From: Comamonadaceae bacterium
Lineage (GTDB): Bacteria > Pseudomonadota > Gammaproteobacteria > Burkholderiales > Burkholderiaceae_C
Length of the DNA stretch: 64,000 bases
NCBI GenBank assembly: GCA_947451385.1
Contig: CANFYZ010000006.1
Location: 1-64,000 of the forward strand
Reading direction: 5' to 3'
Made by a program: the position numbers and the translations under genes. The first letter of the stretch is position 1; each line of letters starts with the position of its first letter. The notes beneath the pieces are model-generated. The model was not told the origin of the DNA and did not search any database. It saw nothing but the letters and a program-made list of their open reading frames with translations. Below, piece after piece: positions 30,457-40,039 of the stretch.

Positions 30457-32066
30457 TCAAAAAATTCATTTCCAAATTGCTGGGCCAAGCCACCGGCACC
30501 GCAGGCAAACCCCATTTCGGCAAGCGGGTGGAGGTGGGCCCCAAGGCCCACGGTATCGACCCCGAGTTGGTCGACGATCGCGCCATCCATGTGGTGCGCA
30601 CGCTGCAGCAAGCCGGCTTTGAGGCCTATGTGGTGGGCGGCGCGGTGCGCGACTTGCTGGTCGGTCTGCGCCCCAAAGACTTTGATGTCGCCACCAACGC
30701 CTCGCCCGAACAAGTCAAAGGGCTGTTCCGCCGTGCCTTCATCATCGGTCGCCGTTTCCGCATCGTGCACGTGGTGTACGGGCGGGGGCGTGAGCACGAG
30801 GTGATCGAAGTCTCGACCTTTCGCGCCTACCTGGACAACGCGGCGGCCGAGCAAGTCAAAGGCAATGAGCGCACCAGCAAGAGTGAGCTGGCAGGCATGA
30901 AACACGCGGTGGACTCGTCTGGTCGGGTGCTGCGCGACAACGTGTGGGGCCCGCAAGACGAAGATGCGACGCGGCGCGACTTCACCGTCAACGCCATGTA
31001 TTACGACCCCGAGTCGCAAACCGTGGTCGACTACCACGGCGGCATGCAGGACGTGAAAAAGCGGGTCTTGCGCATGATCGGCGATCCGGCCACGCGGTAC
31101 CGCGAAGACCCGGTGCGCATCATCCGCGCGATCCGCTTTGCCGCCAAGCTCAGCCCGCTGGGCTTCAAACTCGAGTCCAAAACCGCCAAACCTTTGGTGG
31201 CCTGCAGGCCTTTGCTGGCCGATGTGCCGCAAAGCCGTTTGTTTGACGAAATGCTCAAGCTGCTGCAAACCGGCCATGCCCTGGCCTCTATCGAGCAGCT
31301 GATCGGTCTGGGTTTGGCCAAAGGCATTTACCCGCTGCTGGACGTGGTGGTGGAGCGTGCGCAAACCCCGTTCGTCAAAGCCGCGCTGGCCGACACCGAC
31401 CGCCGCGTCGGCGAGAGCAAGCCGGTGGCGCCGAGCTTCTTGCTGGCTTGCGTGTTGTGGGCCGATGTGCGCGAGGGTTGGGAACAGCGCCTGGGGCGGC
31501 GCGAGCACGCCTTTCCGGCCTTGCAGGACGCAATCGACGAGGTGTTCAACGCCCGCATCGGCGATGTGTCGGGGCGCGGCAAACTCGCCGCCGACATGCG
31601 CGAGATCTGGATGATGCAGCCGCGCTTTGAAAAGCGCACCGGCAGCACACCGTTTGGGCTGGTCGAACAAGCCCGCTTTCGTGCTGCGTTTGACTTTTTG
31701 CGCTTGCGTGCCGATGTGGCCGAGGTCGATGTGACGCTGGCCGATTGGTGGCAAGAGTTCAGCTTGGCCGATGACGCCACGCGCGAAGACTTGGTGCAAC
31801 AGGTCAAAGCCGAACGCCCCAAGCCCGCGCCTCGCCGTGCCCCACGGCCGGTGAGCGAAGGGACAAGCGAGGGGAAAACCGCCGCCACCCGCGCAGCAAG
31901 GGGCAATGCGGCCCAGGAGCTCACGGGCGACAGCGTGGACAGTCTGTCCAGCGCGGCCAACGAGGACACAAACGCCTCAGACTCGGTTAAAAAACGCCGC
32001 CGTCGTCGCCGTAAACCCGGTGGCGCCGAAGGCAGCGCGCCGGCCGCATCGGGCGGCCCAGACTGA
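30453..32066 (+). CDS. pcnB: Poly(A) polymerase I
   Basis: 'YVVGGAVRDLLVGLRPKDFDVATNASPEQVKGLFRR'; basic C-terminus; ATG at 30453 overlaps HAD stop. Confidence 0.95.
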   Translation: MIKKFISKLLGQATGTAGKPHFGKRVEVGPKAHGIDPELVDDRAIHVVRTLQQAGFEAYVVGGAVRDLLVGLRPKDFDVATNASPEQVKGLFRRAFIIGRRFRIVHVVYGRGREHEVIEVSTFRAYLDNAAAEQVKGNERTSKSELAGMKHAVDSSGRVLRDNVWGPQDEDATRRDFTVNAMYYDPESQTVVDYHGGMQDVKKRVLRMIGDPATRYREDPVRIIRAIRFAAKLSPLGFKLESKTAKPLVACRPLLADVPQSRLFDEMLKLLQTGHALASIEQLIGLGLAKGIYPLLDVVVERAQTPFVKAALADTDRRVGESKPVAPSFLLACVLWADVREGWEQRLGRREHAFPALQDAIDEVFNARIGDVSGRGKLAADMREIWMMQPRFEKRTGSTPFGLVEQARFRAAFDFLRLRADVAEVDVTLADWWQEFSLADDATREDLVQQVKAERPKPAPRRAPRPVSEGTSEGKTAATRAARGNAAQELTGDSVDSLSSAANEDTNASDSVKKRRRRRRKPGGAEGSAPAASGGPD

Positions 32067-32079
32067 GCCCGGTGCCCAC

Positions 32080-32547
32080 ATGCGGGAGTCGGTGACCGCC
32101 TGCATCGCCCTGGGTGCCAATCTGGGCGATGCCCGCCAAACGGTGTTGCAGGCTGTGCAGGACATTGGCCAGCTTCCCGGTTGCAGCGTCCTGGCCACAT
32201 CGCGCTTGTACCGCACGGCGCCTTGGCAAGCCGAGGGCCCGGATTTTGTCAATGCGGTGGTCAAGTTGGCCACGCGGTTGACGGCACCCGCCTTGCTGCG
32301 CGCGCTGCAGGCTTTGGAATTGGCCGCAGGCCGCGAGCGCCCCTATCTGAACGCACCGCGCACCTTGGACTTGGATCTCTTGTTGTATGGGGCAGGGCGC
32401 ATTGACAGCCCCGCACTCACCGTGCCGCATCCGCGCCTGCGGCAGCGGGCTTTTGTGCTTTACCCTTTGGCAGATGTCTGGCCCGAGCTGGTGACGCCGC
32501 AAGATCTGCAGCGCGTGCAGGACCAAGAGATCCGCTTATGTGACTGA
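32080..32547 (+). CDS. folK: 2-amino-4-hydroxy-6-hydroxymethyldihydropteridine diphosphokinase
   Basis: 'ACIALGANLGDARQTVLQAVQDI ... RPYLNAPRTLDLDLLLYG ... VPHPRLRQRAFVLYPLADVWPE'; ATG at 32080. Confidence 0.96.
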   Translation: MRESVTACIALGANLGDARQTVLQAVQDIGQLPGCSVLATSRLYRTAPWQAEGPDFVNAVVKLATRLTAPALLRALQALELAAGRERPYLNAPRTLDLDLLLYGAGRIDSPALTVPHPRLRQRAFVLYPLADVWPELVTPQDLQRVQDQEIRLCD

Positions 32548-33609
32548 GCTGATGGGAAAAGTCACCACATGGTCCATTTGGATTTTGATGCCAATCCATT
32601 CGCCGACCTGATGGTCGTGGTGACTGGGCACATGGGTCATCAGTTGTTCGCCGGTGGCCAGGCGCAGCGAATACAAAAACTCGGAGCCGCGAAAGAGTTT
32701 GCGCACGATTTGCGCTTTCACAGGCGCATCGTCGTCGTGCACGATGTCGTCTGCACGCAGCAGCACATCACATTGGCCGTCCGGATAGGCGCTAGGCAAA
32801 GGGCATTCCGAGATATCGGTTAACGCGCCCAAAGGCGTCTCGACCACCGCTTGGTGGTCTTGCACGGCGATGGTGGCGCGGGTGAACACGCCGTGGCCAA
32901 TGAACTCGGCGACGAAGCGGGTTTCGGGCCGGTGGTACAAGCTGTAGGCGTCGGCCCATTGGTGCAAACGGCCTTCTGACATCACGCCAATCACGTCGCC
33001 AATGGCAAACGCTTCCATCTGATCGTGGGTCACAAACAAAGCGGTGGTTTGTGCGGCTTTCAAGATGGCCCGCACCTCCAACGCCAAGCGTTCGCGCAAT
33101 TCAATGTCCAGGTTGGAGAAGGGCTCGTCCAACAACAGCAGTTGCGGACGCGGCGCCAGCGCGCGCGCCAAGGCCACGCGCTGCTGTTGGCCCCCCGACA
33201 ACTCATGCGGAAATTGATGTGCGTTGGTGGGCAAGGCCACCAAGTCCAGGACTTCTTGAATGCGTGCCTTTTGGTCCGCTTTGCTCAGGTGGCGCAGACC
33301 AAAGCCGATGTTGTCTTGCACATTCAGATGCGGAAACAGGGCGTAGTCTTGAAACACCATGCCCATGCGCCGCGCTTCTGGCGGGACCTGGACCTGCACG
33401 CTGCTGATGACCTGTTGGGCCAGTTGGATCTTGCCGCCGGTGACGGGCTCCAGGCCCGCAATAGCCCGCAGCAGCGTGGTCTTGCCGCAGCCGGACGGAC
33501 CGATCAACACGCCCATCTCACCCGGCTGCAGCTGCAGGCTGACACGGTCAACCGCCGCTGTGCTGCGGCCGGGGTAATGCACCTGCAAGTGGTCAAGGTT
33601 CAAAAACAT
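32536..33609 (-). CDS. Fe(3+)/polyamine-type ABC transporter ATP-binding protein
   Basis: Walker A GPSGCGKTT, 'LSGGQQQRVALARALAPRPQLLLLDEPFSNLD', C-terminal TOBE-like region. Confidence 0.92.
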   Translation of the reverse strand: MFLNLDHLQVHYPGRSTAAVDRVSLQLQPGEMGVLIGPSGCGKTTLLRAIAGLEPVTGGKIQLAQQVISSVQVQVPPEARRMGMVFQDYALFPHLNVQDNIGFGLRHLSKADQKARIQEVLDLVALPTNAHQFPHELSGGQQQRVALARALAPRPQLLLLDEPFSNLDIELRERLALEVRAILKAAQTTALFVTHDQMEAFAIGDVIGVMSEGRLHQWADAYSLYHRPETRFVAEFIGHGVFTRATIAVQDHQAVVETPLGALTDISECPLPSAYPDGQCDVLLRADDIVHDDDAPVKAQIVRKLFRGSEFLYSLRLATGEQLMTHVPSHHDHQVGEWIGIKIQMDHVVTFPISSVT

Positions 33610-33612
33610 CGC

Positions 33613-33646
33613 TGCATTGTAGGGCGATGCCTTTTCCTACAATGCA
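33613..33646. promoter_or_regulatory. Symmetric divergent promoter: 11-bp inverted repeat carrying TACAAT on both strands
   Basis: TGCATTGTAGG (33613-33623) and CCTACAATGCA (33636-33646) between start codons at 33609(-) and 33651(+). Confidence 0.7.
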
Positions 33647-33650
33647 CAGG

Positions 33651-35270
33651 ATGCGTGCGTTTCAATCTCTTTCCCGTGGGTCGTTGTGGGCCGTGACCTT
33701 GTGTTTGGGCTTGCCCGTGCTCACCGTTTTGGCATCGTGGTTGCAATGGAACGCGGTCTCGGTCCAAATTTTGGTTGAAATGAGCCACAGTGTGCTGCCC
33801 GACTATGTCTGGACCTCGTTGCTGTTGTGCGCCGGCGTCAGTCTGGGGGTCATCAGCATGGGCGTGGTCTCGGCCGCCTTGGTGACCTTGTTTGATTTCC
33901 CGTTTCGCCGCACCTTAGAGTGGACCTTGCTGTTGCCGCTGGCCATGCCGGCGTATGTGGTGGCTTATGCCTACACCGATTTTTTGCAGTACAGCGGTCC
34001 AGCACAAGAGACCTTGCGTCTATGGACTGGCCTGCCAGGCCGTGTCTTGCCCGAGGTGCGCAGCGTCTGGGGGGCCATGCTCGTGTTCAGCCTGGCTTTG
34101 TACCCCTATGTGTATTTGCTGGCGCGGGCCGCCATGGCCGAGAGAGCGAATCACCTGATGGAGGCGGCCCGTTTGCTGGGCGCACCGCTGCGCCGGCGCA
34201 TGCTGTCGGTGGCCTTGCCGCTGTCGCGGCCGGCCATCGCGGCCGGCACCGCACTGGCCTTGATGGAGACCTTGGCTGATTTTGGCGTCTCCAGTTATTT
34301 CGGTATTCAGACCTTCACGGCGGGCATCTACAAGGCGTGGTTGGTGATGGACAACCGCATTGCTGCGGCCCAATTGGCCACCGGCCTGTTGCTGGCCGTG
34401 ACCCTGTTGTTGACCCTGGAGCAACGCGCCCAATCGCGTTTGCGTTTTGCCACCGGACGCAGCGACGCGCAAAGCACCGAGGCCCGTGCCCAACGCTTGA
34501 AGGGCTGGCCTGCGTTGTTGGCGTTGAGTCTGTGTGTGATGCCGGTGCTGCTGGGGTTTGTGTTGCCCGTGCTGTTGATGGGCCGGGCCCTGCTGGAAAG
34601 CATGCAGAGCACCGACGTGCCCTGGCTGCGTTTTGCGCAATGGACGCTCACCAGCGTGTCACTCGGCGGCGTGACCGCCTTGTTGGCCGTGGGGGTGGCG
34701 CTGTGGTTGTCGTCAGAAGACCGCTTGCGCCCCAGCCCGTTGACGCGGGGCTTGTTGCGTACCGTGGGTTTGGGTTATGCGGTGCCCGGGGCGGTGATTG
34801 TGGTGGGTTTGTTACTGCCGTTGGGCTGGCTGCAATCGCTGTGGCCGCAAAGCGGGGCAGGGTACTGGCTCACGGCCACGGTGCTGGGTTTGGTGTGGGC
34901 GTATTTGGTCCGGTTTGTGGCCGTGGCACTGCAATCGGTGGGCAGTGGGTATGCCCGCATTCCCCCCACCCTGGATGAAAGCGCGCGCCTGCTGGGGGTG
35001 TCTGGGTGGCGGCTGGTCAGCACCTTGCATGGCCCCCTGTTGCGCAAACCCGTGGCCGCCGCACTGTTGCTGGTGTTGGTGGACGTGATGAAAGAGCTGC
35101 CCGCGACCTTGGTGCTTCGGCCTTTCAACACCGACACCTTGGCGGTGATGGCCTACCAACTGGCCCGTGATGAGCGTTTGGGCGAGGCGGCGTTGCCCTC
35201 TTTGGCCCTGGTGCTGGCCGGCCTGGGGCCGGTGCTGATGCTCAGCCGCACCTTGCGCCGCGCCCACTGA
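33651..35270 (+). CDS. Iron ABC transporter permease (FbpB-like, fused double permease)
   Basis: Two sets of permease TM blocks, 'LPLAMPAYVVAYAYTDFLQYSGP', 'ESARLLGVSGWRLVSTLHGPLLRKPVAAALLLVLVDVMKELPATLVLRPF'. Confidence 0.92.
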   Translation: MRAFQSLSRGSLWAVTLCLGLPVLTVLASWLQWNAVSVQILVEMSHSVLPDYVWTSLLLCAGVSLGVISMGVVSAALVTLFDFPFRRTLEWTLLLPLAMPAYVVAYAYTDFLQYSGPAQETLRLWTGLPGRVLPEVRSVWGAMLVFSLALYPYVYLLARAAMAERANHLMEAARLLGAPLRRRMLSVALPLSRPAIAAGTALALMETLADFGVSSYFGIQTFTAGIYKAWLVMDNRIAAAQLATGLLLAVTLLLTLEQRAQSRLRFATGRSDAQSTEARAQRLKGWPALLALSLCVMPVLLGFVLPVLLMGRALLESMQSTDVPWLRFAQWTLTSVSLGGVTALLAVGVALWLSSEDRLRPSPLTRGLLRTVGLGYAVPGAVIVVGLLLPLGWLQSLWPQSGAGYWLTATVLGLVWAYLVRFVAVALQSVGSGYARIPPTLDESARLLGVSGWRLVSTLHGPLLRKPVAAALLLVLVDVMKELPATLVLRPFNTDTLAVMAYQLARDERLGEAALPSLALVLAGLGPVLMLSRTLRRAH

Positions 35271-35317
35271 GTCCCGCTGCGTCGAAAGAGTCTGGTTTGG
35301 GTTTTTGTGGTTTTAAA

Positions 35318-35332
35318 TGCGAATAATTCTCA
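35318..35332. promoter_or_regulatory. Putative Fur box
   Basis: TGCGAAT-A-ATTCTCA, 7-1-7 inverted arrangement close to TGATAATNATTATCA. Confidence 0.7.
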
Positions 35333-35373
35333 TTTGATGTAGAATTCCTCTCATTGCTTTTTGGGAGTGGGTG

Positions 35374-36411
35374 ATGCGCAAGTGGATGGGGTTGATTTTG
35401 GGGACGGTGATGGGCTGCTCGGCGATGGCCCAGACGGGCGTGTTGAATTTGTACTCGGCCCGCCACTACCCCACAGACGAGGCGCTGTACAGCGACTTCA
35501 CCAAAGCCACCGGCATCAAGATCAACCGTGTGGACTCGGACGACGCCGGGATCTTGGCCCGGCTGAAGACCGAAGGCAGTGCCTCGCCGGCCGACGTGAT
35601 CTTGCTGGTTGACGCGGCGCGGCTGTGGAAAGGCGAAGTCGAGGGGCTGTTTCTGCCAGTGCAGTCCAAAATTTTGGAGTCCGCCGTGCCCGCGCAATTG
35701 CGCGCCAAGCCGGCCGATGCGGGCGGTACCGCCTGGTTTGGCTTGTCGACCCGCGCCCGCGTGGTGGTGTACGACAAGTTGAAAGTGCCCCGCCCAGAGG
35801 TCGACACCTATGAAAAGCTGGCCGAGCCGCAGAACAAAGGCCGTTTGTGCATTCGCTCGGGTTCGCATCCTTACAACCTGAGCCTGTTTGGCGCCATGAC
35901 CGAGCATTTGGGGCCGGCCAAAACCGAACTCTGGCTCAAGGGGCTGGTGGACAACATGGCCCGGTCGCCCAAAGGGGGCGACACCGACCAAATCAAGGCC
36001 GTAGCCAGTGGCGAGTGCGCCGTGGCCGTGACCAATACCTACTATTTGGCGCGCTTGATGCGCTCGAGCAATCCCGCTGAAAAAGCCTTGCTGGACCGGG
36101 TGGGCGTGGTCTTTCCCAACCAAGCCAGTTGGGGCACACACATCAACATCGCGGGCGGCGCGGTGGCACGTTACAGCAAAAACACCGAGTCCGCGGTGAA
36201 GTTTTTGGAGTACCTGGTCAGCCCCGAGGCGCAAAACCATTTTGCCAATGGCAACAACGAATGGCCGGTGGTGCCCGGCCTGAAGCTGGACAACCCCGCC
36301 CTGAAATCCATGACCGGCGGCGCGTTCAAAAGCGAGTTGCTGCCGATCAGCGCCGTCGGCATGAACCAGATCAAGGTGCAGCAAATGCTGGACCGGGTGG
36401 GCTTCAAGTAA
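35374..36411 (+). CDS. Fe(3+) ABC transporter substrate-binding protein (FbpA-like)
   Basis: 'LNLYSARHYPTDEALYSDFTKATGIKINRVDSDDAGILARLKTEGSASPADVILLVDAARLWK'. Confidence 0.94.
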   Translation: MRKWMGLILGTVMGCSAMAQTGVLNLYSARHYPTDEALYSDFTKATGIKINRVDSDDAGILARLKTEGSASPADVILLVDAARLWKGEVEGLFLPVQSKILESAVPAQLRAKPADAGGTAWFGLSTRARVVVYDKLKVPRPEVDTYEKLAEPQNKGRLCIRSGSHPYNLSLFGAMTEHLGPAKTELWLKGLVDNMARSPKGGDTDQIKAVASGECAVAVTNTYYLARLMRSSNPAEKALLDRVGVVFPNQASWGTHINIAGGAVARYSKNTESAVKFLEYLVSPEAQNHFANGNNEWPVVPGLKLDNPALKSMTGGAFKSELLPISAVGMNQIKVQQMLDRVGFK

Positions 36412-36435
36412 GCCCACCCGCTGATCTGCACGGCG

Positions 36436-38013
36436 TCAGGCGCGGATCAGGTGGTCAAACGCGCTGAGCGCGGCTTTGGAGCCTTCGCCTGCGGCGATCA
36501 CGATTTGTTTGTACGGCACCGTGGTGCAGTCGCCGGCCGCAAACACGCCGGGCACATTGGTGTGGCCCTTGGCATCGACCACGATCTCGCCAAACTTAGA
36601 AAGTTCGACCGTGCCCTTCAAGAATTCGGTGTTGGGCACCAAGCCGATTTGCACGAACACGCCCGCCAGTTCCACATGGTGCTCGGTGCCGGTGGCGCGG
36701 TCTTTGAACCGGATGCCGTTGACCTTGCTGCCGTCGCCGGTGATCTCGGTGGTTTGCGCGTTGGTGTGCACCGTCACATTCGGCAGGCTGTTCAACTTCT
36801 TGACCAGCACCGCATCGGCTTTGAGTTGTTCGGCAAACTCGATCACCGTCACGTGTTCCACGATGCCGGCCAAATCAATCGCCGCCTCGATGCCGGAGTT
36901 GCCACCGCCAATCACGGCGGTGCGCTTGCCCTTGAACAGCGGGCCATCGCAGTGCGGGCAATAAGCCACGCCCTTGTTTTTGTAGGCTTGCTCGCCGGGC
37001 ACATTCACATTGCGCCAGCGTGCGCCGGTGGACAAAATCACGGTTTTGGCTTGCAGCGTGCCGCCGTTTTCCATGTGCACCTGCACCAGCCCACCGGCCT
37101 CTGCGGCAGGGGTGATTTTGTCGGCGCGTTGCAGGTTCATCAGGTCCACGCCGTATTGACGCACCTGGGCTTCCAAAGCGGCCGCGAATTTGGGGCCATC
37201 GGTCTCCAACACCGAGATGTAGTTTTCGATCGCCATGGTGTCGTTGGTCTGGCCGCCAAAACGCTCGGCCGCCACGCCCACGCGGATGCCTTTGCGCGCG
37301 GCATACACCGCGGCGGCCGCACCGGCCGGACCGCCGCCCACAATCAGCACGTCATACGCTTCTTTGGCGTTGAGTTTGGCGGCTTCACGCTCGGCGGTGC
37401 CGGTGTCTAGCTTGGCCACGATTTCTTCCACGCTCATGCGACCAGAGCCAAACACCTGGCCGTTCAAGAACACCATGGGCACCGCCATGATCTGGCGTTC
37501 TTCGACTTCTTTCTGGAAGGCGCCGCCTTCGATCACCACGGTCTTGACCTTGGGGTTGAAGATGGCCATCAGCGACAAGGCCTGCACCACGTCGGGGCAG
37601 TTGTGGCAAGACAGCGACATGTAGACCTCGAAGTTGAGGTCGCCTTGTGCACCCGGATCAAGGGCTTTGATGCTGTCGATCACCTCTGGCTCGACCTTGG
37701 GCGGATGGCCGCCGGTCCACAGCAGCGCCAGCACCAGCGAAGTGAACTCGTGGCCCAAAGGTAAACCGGCAAAGCGCACGCCTTGTCCATCATTCACGTT
37801 CTCGCCCTCGCGCGCCACCACAAAAGAGGGGGTGCGGCTGTCGGTGCCGGTGGTGTCCAGCGAGACCTTGTCGGACAGGCTGACGATGGTCTCCAGCAAG
37901 CTCTTCATGTCGGTGCCGGTTTCGCTGTCGTCCAGGCTGGCGATCAAGCGGATCGGTTGGCGCAGCAAGGCCAGGTATTGCTGCAATTGGGCTTTGAGTG
38001 CGTCGTCAAGCAT
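36436..38013 (-). CDS. ahpF: Alkyl hydroperoxide reductase subunit F
   Basis: '[15 protein letters not shown]', '[23 protein letters not shown]', '[16 protein letters not shown]'. Confidence 0.97.
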   Translation of the reverse strand: MLDDALKAQLQQYLALLRQPIRLIASLDDSETGTDMKSLLETIVSLSDKVSLDTTGTDSRTPSFVVAREGENVNDGQGVRFAGLPLGHEFTSLVLALLWTGGHPPKVEPEVIDSIKALDPGAQGDLNFEVYMSLSCHNCPDVVQALSLMAIFNPKVKTVVIEGGAFQKEVEERQIMAVPMVFLNGQVFGSGRMSVEEIVAKLDTGTAEREAAKLNAKEAYDVLIVGGGPAGAAAAVYAARKGIRVGVAAERFGGQTNDTMAIENYISVLETDGPKFAAALEAQVRQYGVDLMNLQRADKITPAAEAGGLVQVHMENGGTLQAKTVILSTGARWRNVNVPGEQAYKNKGVAYCPHCDGPLFKGKRTAVIGGGNSGIEAAIDLAGIVEHVTVIEFAEQLKADAVLVKKLNSLPNVTVHTNAQTTEITGDGSKVNGIRFKDRATGTEHHVELAGVFVQIGLVPNTEFLKGTVELSKFGEIVVDAKGHTNVPGVFAAGDCTTVPYKQIVIAAGEGSKAALSAFDHLIRA

Positions 38014-38140
38014 GGTGTTCTCCAATTTCAAGGTGCAAAGGACCAGACCCTCGCTTGTGGCGGGGCCGGTTTCAAAAGGGTTGTGGGAATCGTTGAGGGC
38101 AGCACACGCGCGGCGAATGACCGGTGTGCGCTGTGCTCAA

Positions 38141-38183
38141 CGCCCTGCAAGCAGGGGCGGTGAAACGTCCCGCTGCGCGGGAC
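38141..38183 (-). other. Two tandem stable hairpins between ahpC and ahpF
   Basis: GTCCCGC-TGC-GCGGGAC (38167-38183) and CGCCCTGC..GCAGGGGCG (38141-38159); no U-tract. Confidence 0.7.
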
Positions 38184-38196
38184 AGGCGTGCAGACC

Positions 38197-38760
38197 TTAG
38201 ATCTTGCCGACCAGGTCAATGGAAGGAGCCAAAGTCTTGGCGCCTTCTTTCCACTTGGCTGGGCACACTTGGCCGGGGTTGGCGGCGGTGTACTGGGCAG
38301 CGGTCAACTTGCGCAGGGTTTCGGACACGTCACGGGCGATTTCGTTGGAGTGGATTTCCAAGGTCTTGATTGTCAACTCGGGGTTGATGATGAAGGTGCC
38401 GCGCAAGGCCAAACCTTCTTCTTCGATGTGCACGCCAAAAGCGCGTGTCAAAGCGTGGGTAGGGTCACCGACCAAGGGGAACTTGGCTTTGCCCACGGCA
38501 GGCGATGTCTCGTGCCAGACTTTGTGCGAGAAGTGGGTGTCGGTGGTCACGATGTAGACCTCGGCACCGGCTTTTTGGAAAGCGGCGTAGTTGTCTGCTG
38601 CGTCTTCGATCTCGGTAGGGCAGTTGAAGGTGAACGCGGCGGGCATGAAAATCAGCACGTTCCACTTGCCTTTGAGGCTTTGCTCGGTCACTTCAATGAA
38701 CTTGCCATTGTGGAAAGCTTGGGTTTTGAAAGGCTGGACTTGGGTATTGATCAGGGACAT
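38197..38760 (-). CDS. ahpC: Alkyl hydroperoxide reductase subunit C (2-Cys peroxiredoxin)
   Basis: 'MPAAFTFNCPTEIEDAADNYAAFQKAGAEVYIVTTDTHFSHKVWHE', 'QVCPAKWKEGAKTL'. Confidence 0.98.
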   Translation of the reverse strand: MSLINTQVQPFKTQAFHNGKFIEVTEQSLKGKWNVLIFMPAAFTFNCPTEIEDAADNYAAFQKAGAEVYIVTTDTHFSHKVWHETSPAVGKAKFPLVGDPTHALTRAFGVHIEEEGLALRGTFIINPELTIKTLEIHSNEIARDVSETLRKLTAAQYTAANPGQVCPAKWKEGAKTLAPSIDLVGKI

Positions 38761-38854
38761 GGTGTTTCCTTGGGTGGTTAAAAAAAACTATCGAATGAGA
38801 AATCTCATTAGCCGTAATCATAAAGCGGTTGAACCCGCTGCGTGATTGAAACTT

Positions 38855-39241
38855 TCAATCACGGCCATTGGAATCCTTGCGCGCCAGACCCACGGCCAGC
38901 ACGCACCAAGCAGCGATCCAGCAGCTGCCGCCCCAGGGCACCAGGGCGCGCAAAGCGTCCCAGCCCAACAGATGGCGGGCGTGGATGTTCATGCTGAACA
39001 GCAGCATGCCGGACAGCATCAATGCGCCCGCCGCCACCAGCCAGCGCGTTGGGCCGATCAACCGAATGGCCAGGCCGATCAGGAGCAAAGCCAGGGCATG
39101 AAATTGCTGCAGATTCAACGCGCTTTGCACCATGCTGGGCACGCCACTGGCGAACTGCGGCAGGTGCGCCAAAGCCGCACTGAGCACCACACTCAGAGCA
39201 GCAAACAAGGCGCCGGACAGGCTGAATAAACGGTGAAACAT
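38855..39241 (-). CDS. DUF423-like small membrane protein
   Basis: ~128 aa, four hydrophobic segments, 'FSLSGALFAALSVVLSAALAHL...QQFHALALLLIGL'. Confidence 0.75.
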   Translation of the reverse strand: MFHRLFSLSGALFAALSVVLSAALAHLPQFASGVPSMVQSALNLQQFHALALLLIGLAIRLIGPTRWLVAAGALMLSGMLLFSMNIHARHLLGWDALRALVPWGGSCWIAAWCVLAVGLARKDSNGRD

Positions 39242-39372
39242 AGGTCAATCTCGGGACAGTGGAGGGGGGTTGTGAGCGCCTTGTATTGTCACTCAGCGGT
39301 TACACTCGCCCTCGTCATGAGAAAGTCATGCCTTTGTCATTGGAATGACACATTGCAAATTCAGGAGCCTGC

Positions 39373-40020
39373 ATGCTGTTTGGTAAGTTGCTGCCTAAAG
39401 AAGGCAATTTTTTTGAGCTGTTCAACCAACATGCGGATCGCATTGTGGATGCGGCCCGTGCATTTTCCAACTTGGTGGCCAACTACAACGATTCGCACCT
39501 GCGCGACAAATACAACCAGGATGTGGACAACGCCGAACGCGCCGCCGACCGCGTCACCCACGAAGTCAACCGCCTGATCCACACCACCTTCATCACGCCG
39601 ATCGACCGCGAACAGATCCATAACTTGATCAATTTGATGGACGACGTGGCCGACTTGATTCAGGACTCGGCCGAAACCATGGCCTTGTACGATGTGCGCA
39701 CCATGACCGACGAGATTTCGCGCTTGACCGACTTGTCGGTGAAATGCTGTGAGCGTGTGCGCGAAGCGGTGAAGATGCTGGCCAAAGTGGCGGATCCGGC
39801 GGTGGCCGAGGCGGCGCTCAAGACCTGTGAAGAAATCGACCGCCTGGAGTCCGATGCGGACCGCGTCATGCGCAGCGCCATGAGCAAGTTGTTCCGTGAA
39901 GAGCCCGATGTGCGCGAGGTGATCAAGCTCAAAGCCATTTACGAGTTGCTGGAAACCATCACCGACAAATGCGAAGACGTGGCCAATCAGATCGAGGGCA
40001 TCGTCCTCGAAAACTCCTGA
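39373..40020 (+). CDS. DUF47/PhoU-like phosphate transport accessory protein
   Basis: 'FFELFNQHADRIVDAARAFSNLV', 'HTTFITPIDREQIHNLINLMDDVADLIQDSAET'. Confidence 0.93.
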   Translation: MLFGKLLPKEGNFFELFNQHADRIVDAARAFSNLVANYNDSHLRDKYNQDVDNAERAADRVTHEVNRLIHTTFITPIDREQIHNLINLMDDVADLIQDSAETMALYDVRTMTDEISRLTDLSVKCCERVREAVKMLAKVADPAVAEAALKTCEEIDRLESDADRVMRSAMSKLFREEPDVREVIKLKAIYELLETITDKCEDVANQIEGIVLENS

Positions 40021-40039
40021 CCCCTGACGGAGTCTGAAC

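Noticed and set aside
414-32526. Numerous long antisense ORFs in the track (e.g. 1336-1899 -, 9059-9667 +, 9829-10815 +, 21609-22739 +, 30327-31799 -)
   Set aside because: They lie opposite clearly recognisable genes, have His/Arg/Gln- or Ala-rich translations without family motifs, and are expected in GC-rich DNA with strong third-position bias.
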